Of a stretch of DNA of 64,000 nucleotides, positions 58,648 to 64,000 are shown piece after piece. A program made the translations under genes and the position numbers. Where the stretch lies: positions 59,575,125 through 59,639,124 of the forward strand of contig NC_068367.1 in the NCBI RefSeq assembly GCF_020536995.1. Direction: 5' to 3'. Numbering within the stretch: the stretch's first letter is position 1; the number at the start of each line of letters is the position of its first letter. A model generated the notes under the pieces. That model saw only the letters and a list, made by a program, of their open reading frames with translations, did no database searches and was not told where the DNA came from. The stretch comes from Dreissena polymorpha. Its lineage: Eukaryota > Mollusca > Bivalvia > Myida > Dreissenidae.

Positions 58648-58896
58648 GAAATAATAACTTATTGTAATGTAATGTACTTGTGTCTTGTATTCGTTCAGTT
58701 GAACGTCAATATATTAATACATTTATTTTTGTTTTCAACCTATTAATTAAAATAAGGTATTGTTTTTAATCCGTTTTTAGTTTCGTTATAGCTGACCTAG
58801 ATTTAAACATTTCGTCATAAATTAATAAATAAAATTATTAATAAATTTATGTTTTAATATAATTTATATATAAATTTTGTAGGTGTGTGTTGCCAG

Positions 58897-58994
58897 TAAT
58901 GGTTGAAGATATGCCAAACAAATTGTGCCTCTCTATACAGACAGATTTCAGGTCTCAATTTCGACTTCAAAGGTCAACATATCACTGATATCAG
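58897..58994 (+). pseudogene. Harbinger-like gene, exon 2 (right arm)
   Basis: 98 nt between GTTGCCAG and ATCAG|GTTTGT. It reads VMVEDMPNKLCLSIQTD, then FRSQFRLQRSTYH, a stop and YQ. The F-R-x-x-F-R-L-x-R-x-T-Y string is the best Harbinger-like motif at this end of the protein. The left copy has a different stop eight codons earlier, so the two copies decayed separately after they split, or one carries a secondary change. Confidence 0.6.
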
Positions 58995-60588
58995 GTTTGT
59001 CAGCTATTGGTTTGTATTATTCTTATCCACATTGCAGCAAGAATAACTGGATAACTTAACTTTTCAATAGCTATTACATGTAGATCTAATTTAAATTAAT
59101 CATGTTTCTAAATCATCCACTAAATGCGGCTAATTCTCCACTTGTTGGAAGATTTTTGTGATAAAAACTTGGAGTAGATTTATTTTACTCCCAAACTTCC
59201 TTTAAGAAAGCCCAACAGCTGTAGAGTGATGGAAAATCTACTTCTTTAAAGTATTTATAAGTGAATAGACCCTTTTCACAATAAGCCAATATAGCAGGTA
59301 GTCAAATGATTGCAGAATTCCAGAATGAGGCTGAACGTGTAGAGATTTCTAATAGTGCATCGCAATATCGCTCTGCTTTTGATCATTCAGCTAGATCTAC
59401 TTAATGATATTGCCAACACAAGTTGACTTCGTCAGAAATAGCCATTAATTACTTAATATATACTTTCCATTTTAAGTGCCAATATATGAAATACATTTTC
59501 TTGATTAAAGTACTTGTTTGTATTCTTGTTTGTATTCTTTTTTTTTGCACAAACTCTGACACTCCAAGTATGGCTTTCAATTCTTAGTGTGTGTAAATTG
59601 ACAGTCTTAAACTTATTGGATTATCTGACACTCTTTGTTTGCGCATTATTTGGGCGATTAATCAATTATTTTATTTATTGATAGATCTTGCGTTTAAATT
59701 CCCCTGTATTCAGCACAAACCCATAACCTCTTTATGATCAGATACTGTGCAGACAAATACTAAATAACAACGTGATGTCATAAACCACATTTTGTAGATA
59801 TCTGGTCATCTGGTCATTTAACACAATTAATGACACCTCCATGTGACCATGGCGTCTCATGGTTGTAGCATTGCGTAGCCGTTTCTTGGAATAATTTAAC
59901 GCCAAATACTCAATTGTTGCTTTTACTGAACATAAAAGATATTGTCAACGTTGAAAGTCATCTGTCCAAAAAGATTGTCAGAAACTAAAGACTGTATACA
60001 TATTAGCCAGTTTTATCATAATTATAAAGTGCTTTATACCTATATATTTTTAATATTTCAAAAATTTAATGCTAAACATTTGTGTCATTTTCTTCTATTT
60101 GATAGGACTTTGTCTGATGCTTGATTCAACTCTTACACGTTCTATAATTCATGAAATTGTACACATCCTACCTTTGAAAATTGTAGTCTTACAATACTTA
60201 GTATTGTATACTGCTAATTTATGACTTCGATTTGTGCAATAATCGATGTTTAGTCTTCAGACCACATTTACTCTGATGCTTATGGGTAACTGGAAATTGT
60301 ATGCCCCTGGAAGGGTGGCATATAGCAGTTGAACTGTCCGTCAGTCAGTCAGGATGTCAGTCTGTCCGTCTGTCCGAAAAAAATTAACGTTGGCCATTAC
60401 TTTTGCAACATTGAAGATAGCAACTTGATATTTGGCAAGCATGTGTATCTCATGAAGCTGCACATTTTGAGTGGTGGAAGTTCAAGGTCAAGGTCGTCCT
60501 TCAAGGTCAAAGGTTAAAAAAATATATGTATAATTAAAAGCGGCGCAGTAGTGGGCATTGTGTTTCTGATGAACACATCTATTGTTAT

Positions 60589-61568
60589 TAGGGATGGCAA
60601 AATTATTCGAATATTCGAATATTCGATTGAATGGTCAGCATTCGAATAATAAAAATGATATTCGCATATTCGCATTTTTTTCCAAACGTTATTTCACCAA
60701 TATTTAATGACCTGCAAACCGCTTACAAAAATGCAACCGAAATCACCTGGGAGTAACATGTTTGACGTGACGTTCTTCGTGTCAAACTGATAACGCGGCC
60801 CGTATCAGTGTTGATTGCGCAATGCAATATACACGCTCTAAGAAAGGCCCCGACTGTTGTTTGCCAATGGGGTGCCAATTTACGGTTTCAATTGACTGGC
60901 GAATAATAATTACGTTTTGTGATCACAGTATGTACAGCCATTAAAATGTGTGAATTACTCAAATCGCACAATGCAATATACTTACTATAAGAAAGGGCCC
61001 GAACTGTTGTTTGTCAATTAGGTACAAATTAAGGGTTTCAATTTACTGACGAATAGTAATTTAGTTTTTGTGATCACAGTTTGAACAGAAATTTAAATAT
61101 GTGAATTACTCAAAAGTAACAGATGATATAAATTAAACAATCATCAAGGAATCATAATTCAAATCTGAAAATGCCACCAGCCCTTTCTGCAGTATGGAAT
61201 ACTTTACACGGTCTGTGGATAAGAAGACCGCAACGTGTAATGTGTGTAAACGTATTTTTACATATGCGCGGTCTGCTACAAATCTGTGGAATCATTAAAA
61301 AATAAAATTCTATGACACGATGTTTTTCATTCTATTTGTGCCCGATCACAGTATCGGTCATAGTATTAGTCGACAGCGATACAATTATTCGATAGCAACG
61401 TTAATAAACAGCCTCGTATTTAGCAAACGGATATAACTTACAAACCAATGGAAATTAACACATAACAAAGAAAAATCAATCCAGCCGTTTTATGCGAATA
61501 TTCGAATATTCGATTGAATGAATTTGCGAACATTCGAATACCGATATTGGTATTCGATGCCATCCCTA
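60589..61568 (+). mobile_element. Non-autonomous hAT element
   Basis: 980 bp with terminal TAGGGATGGCA and TGCCATCCCTA, flanked by the exact 8-bp duplication ATTGTTAT (60581-60588 and 61569-61576), the hAT hallmark. Subterminal ATTCGAATATTCGA words recur at both ends. The left palindrome arm has the empty site with one ATTGTTAT (as ATAACAAT at 54667-54674). Inside are a two-copy tandem of about 149 bp (60817-61115) and a BED-finger remnant. No DDE or dimerisation domain is left. Confidence 0.95.
61191..61316 (+). pseudogene. BED-type zinc-finger remnant of a hAT transposase
   Basis: The frame reads SMEYFTRSVDKKTATCNVCK, then RIFTYARSATNLWNH, a stop and KIKFYDT. Aromatic residues, C-x2-C, and the T-x-x-L-x-x-H start of the His part fit the BED finger at the N terminus of hAT transposases; the second His lies past the stop. 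This identifies the parent as a BED-finger hAT and shows that the copy was made by internal deletion. Confidence 0.75.
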
Positions 61569-61974
61569 ATTGTTATATATAAAGATTAAATATAATTCAT
61601 TAATATACACTAATAGTACATAACTTATGTCCTTGAATCATTATTTAGGTGTTATAATTTTTATATTTGAATTACTTATCAATTTTTTTACTTAACACAG
61701 CATGACATGTGATGGTTGTCTGTATTCATATGTTTGACTTAATTGTAACCAGTGTCAAGTGCGCATTATAATCTTGATATTCAACGCAATTTGCATAGCA
61801 AAAGAAAATGCAGTTCCACGTTCAGCCTTGTTCTGCAATTCAACGCGTCAGGTGATATGATTGATATCTAAAAATAGTATCGGTGTTCATATTGTGAAAC
61901 TGGTCTATTATTCGATACTGATTAATTTGATGAATCAAGTTAATTTTTGTTAAATATCTGTTAAATATTTATGC

Positions 61975-62530
61975 CCCCCTCCGAAGAAGAGCAGGTTTAT
62001 TGTTTTGCACATGTCGGTCCGAATGTCCATATGTCTGTCCACCAGATGGTTTCCGGATGATAACCCAAGAACGATTTTGCCTAGGATCATGAAACTTCAT
62101 AGGTACATTGATCATGACTCGAAGATGACCCCTATTGATTTTCAGGTCACTAGGTCAAGGTCACAGTGACCCTAAATAGTAAAATGGTTTCCCGATGATA
62201 ACTTAAGAACGCTTATGCCTAGGATCATGAAACTTCATAGGTACATTGATCATGACTCGCAGATGACCCCTATTGATTTTGAGGTCACTAAGTCGAAGGT
62301 CAAGGTCACGGTGACCCAAAATAGTAAAATGGTTTCCGGATGATAACTCAAGAACTTATGCCTAGGATCATGAAACTTCATAGATACATAGATAATGACT
62401 CGCAGATGACCCCTATTGACTTTCAGGTCACTAGGTCAAAGGTCAAGGTCAAAAAACGTATTCACACAATGGCTGCCACAACAATTGACAATCCATATGG
62501 GGGCATGCATGTTTTACAAACAGCCCTTGT
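61975..62530 (+). mobile_element. Tandem-unit element, three units (right arm)
   Basis: Mirror copy of 53700-54275: GCCCCCCTCCGAAG start, then units with TTTCCGGATGATAAC, GATCATGAAACTTCATAGG and GACCCCTATTGA, and GGTCACTAGGTCAAGGTCAC links. Slightly diverged from the left-arm copy. Confidence 0.75.
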
Positions 62531-62637
62531 TTGAAATTTATTTTATGACATTAAAGTAATGTATAGGGAATTTAGTTACCTACACATTCTTTGAAAAGAA
62601 ATTTGAATTGTAAATGTATACTTCATTTATTTTGTAG

Positions 62638-62718
62638 GAATTCTGTACAACTGTGGAACCATGTATGGTACGTGACCGCACAATGTCGGTTGGCAAAAGG
62701 ATATTGGAATAAGCAAAG
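62638..62718 (+). pseudogene. Harbinger-like gene, exon 3 (right arm)
   Basis: 81 nt between TTTATTTTGTAG and AAAG|GTAAAT, identical in structure to 53597-53517, reading CTTVEPCMVRDRTMSVGK and then DIGISK in another frame. Next exon expected beyond 64000. Confidence 0.45.
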
Positions 62719-62899
62719 GTAAATTGTATGTGAAGGAGTCTTGACAATTGCAAATATAGTTAGTTTTTTTGTAAGGCTCGCAGAAAGTGACCCTAGCCTT
62801 CATATATAAATAAAAAGCTGAAAGAGTATTTATGAAAAATCGTGTAATCAAGTTTGCAATATGTTACATTTTATTTATAAGCTCATCTTTTTTTTTGAA

Positions 62900-64000
62900 A
62901 AAAAAAGAGATATTGTCATCATCTTGGCGTCTGCGTCGGTGTCGGCGTCCGGTTAAGTTTTGTGTTTAGGTCCACTTTTCTCATAAAGTATCAAGTATAA
63001 AACTTATTTACTTACTACCATGAGGGGACTGGGCAGGCAAAGTTAGATAACTCTGGCGTGCATTTTGACAGAATTATGTGCCCTTCTTATACTTAGAAAA
63101 TTGAAAATTTGGTTAAGTTTTGTGTTTAGGTCCACTTTATTCCTACAGTATCAAAGCTATTTTGCTTTCATACTTGCAACACTTACTATCATAAAGGGAC
63201 TGTGCAGACAAAGTTATGTAACTCTGACTGGCATTTTGAAAGTATTATGTGCCCTTTTTATTCTTAGAAAATTGAAAATTTGGTTAAGTTTTGTGTTTTG
63301 GTCCACTTTACTCCTAAAGTATCATAGATATTGCTTTCATACTGGGAACACTCGCAAATTATCATAAGGGGACAGTACAGGACAAGTTGAATAACTCTGG
63401 TTGTCATTTTGACAGAATTATGGTCCTTTTCTTACTTAGTAACTTTGAATATATGGTTAAATTTTGTGTTTTGATCTACTTTACTTCTCAAGTATCAAGG
63501 CTATTGCTTTCAAACTTCAAATACTGTCATGCTATCATAAGTTACTGTAGCTGGCAAGTTGAATTTTACCTTGACCTTTGAATGACCATGACTCTCAAGG
63601 TGAAATTATTAAATTTTGCTAAAATTTCCATAACTTCTTTACAAGCGTTACAAAGCAACTCTTATCTGACATACCACAATAGACTCCACCCAAACCATCC
63701 CCCACGCCCCCCCCAAAAAAAAGAAAAAAGTACTTTTTTTTCATTTTGAAAGATCATCTTATAAATGACCACACCCTCACACTATACCCCCTGCCCATTT
63801 TTTTTAAACATGGCTAAAAAACACAAATATTTATTTTTATCATTTTTTCATTTTTGGAAGATAGTGTAATAAATGACCACACCACCACACTATACACCCT
63901 TCTCCACCCCACCTCTCCCTCCTTTGTGATTGAAGTATTGAGATAGGTCCCTTCAACTTTAAAAAAAATAGATGAGAGGTCTGAACCTGCAGGGCGGTGC
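62900..64000 (+). mobile_element. Tandem-unit element with CCGACG tail (right arm)
   Basis: Mirror copy of 52226-53345. It starts near the GCGTCTGCGTCGGTGTCGGC run (62929) and holds the same four units. The homopolymer tracts near 63700-63730 and 63800 differ slightly in length from the left arm. Cut by the window end. Confidence 0.7.

Larger units (their letters stand above)
57658..64000 (-). repeat. Giant inverted repeat, right arm (cut by window end)
   Basis: Reverse complement of 57593-52226 with small indels and the hAT insertion at 60589-61568. It still matches at the last base of the window, where the end GCAGGGCGGTGC pairs with GCACCGCCCTGC at 52226. The arm is therefore longer than shown, and the DDE-domain exon of the right-hand gene copy is expected about 0.3 kb beyond the window. 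Confidence 0.97.

Overview
Organism and character. This is AT-rich, CpG-poor eukaryotic DNA dominated by decayed repeats. No intact protein-coding gene can be supported. Palindromic elements built on the words GCATGTGCGTAAAGTGTC and CAGGCTAATCAGGGACGAC, short tRNA-derived elements, and tandem-unit elements with ACGG or CCGACG tails all point to a bivalve mollusc. Of the genomes I know, a dreissenid (zebra or quagga mussel) fits best. That is inference from repeat style, not from a search.

Layout. About 1-46 kb is a gene desert of old, diverged sequence blocks present two to four times: one series at 0.5-2.5, 10.1-14.0, 14.5-16.5 and (inverted) 34.4-35.1 kb, another at 7.1-8.5 and 44.3-46.4 kb, and a third at 30.3-32.0 and 37.8-38.6 kb. 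Younger insertions sit inside or between them: two tRNA-derived SINEs (7.4 and 19.9 kb), a 0.67-kb foldback element (6.4 kb), an element with repeated TTTTCGGACA words and a two-exon remnant of a transposase start (12.3-12.9 kb), palindromic MITEs (15.0, 27.6, 45.1 kb), terminal-inverted-repeat elements that carry a tRNA-like core (32.5 and 45.35 kb), a nested structure with 0.3-kb inverted repeats around two tandem-unit elements (39.0-41.7 kb), and large microsatellites (18.5 and 33.85-34.2 kb). One stretch near 20.2 kb looks like a host terminal coding exon: acceptor, 72 open codons, stop, AATAAA.

46.4-52.2 kb holds a CGCGGAA-rich repeat copy, a tandem-unit element, a 40-bp minisatellite, more MITEs and the 3' part of a Harbinger-like gene fossil on the minus strand.

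52.2-64.0 kb is the main feature: a near-perfect palindrome with arms over 5.3 kb around a 64-bp spacer (57594-57657). Each arm starts with the CGCGGAA-rich segment and then carries, pointing outward, the same exon series of a PIF/Harbinger transposase-like gene. The left copy can be followed to its DDE-type nuclease remnants at 51.96-50.94 kb; the right copy runs off the window. The introns hold tandem-unit elements and a palindromic MITE. The right arm alone carries a 980-bp hAT element with an 8-bp target duplication and a BED-finger remnant. The arms are therefore distinct molecules or alleles: either a real inverted duplication or two haplotypes joined head to head in assembly. Deciding between these is the most useful follow-up.
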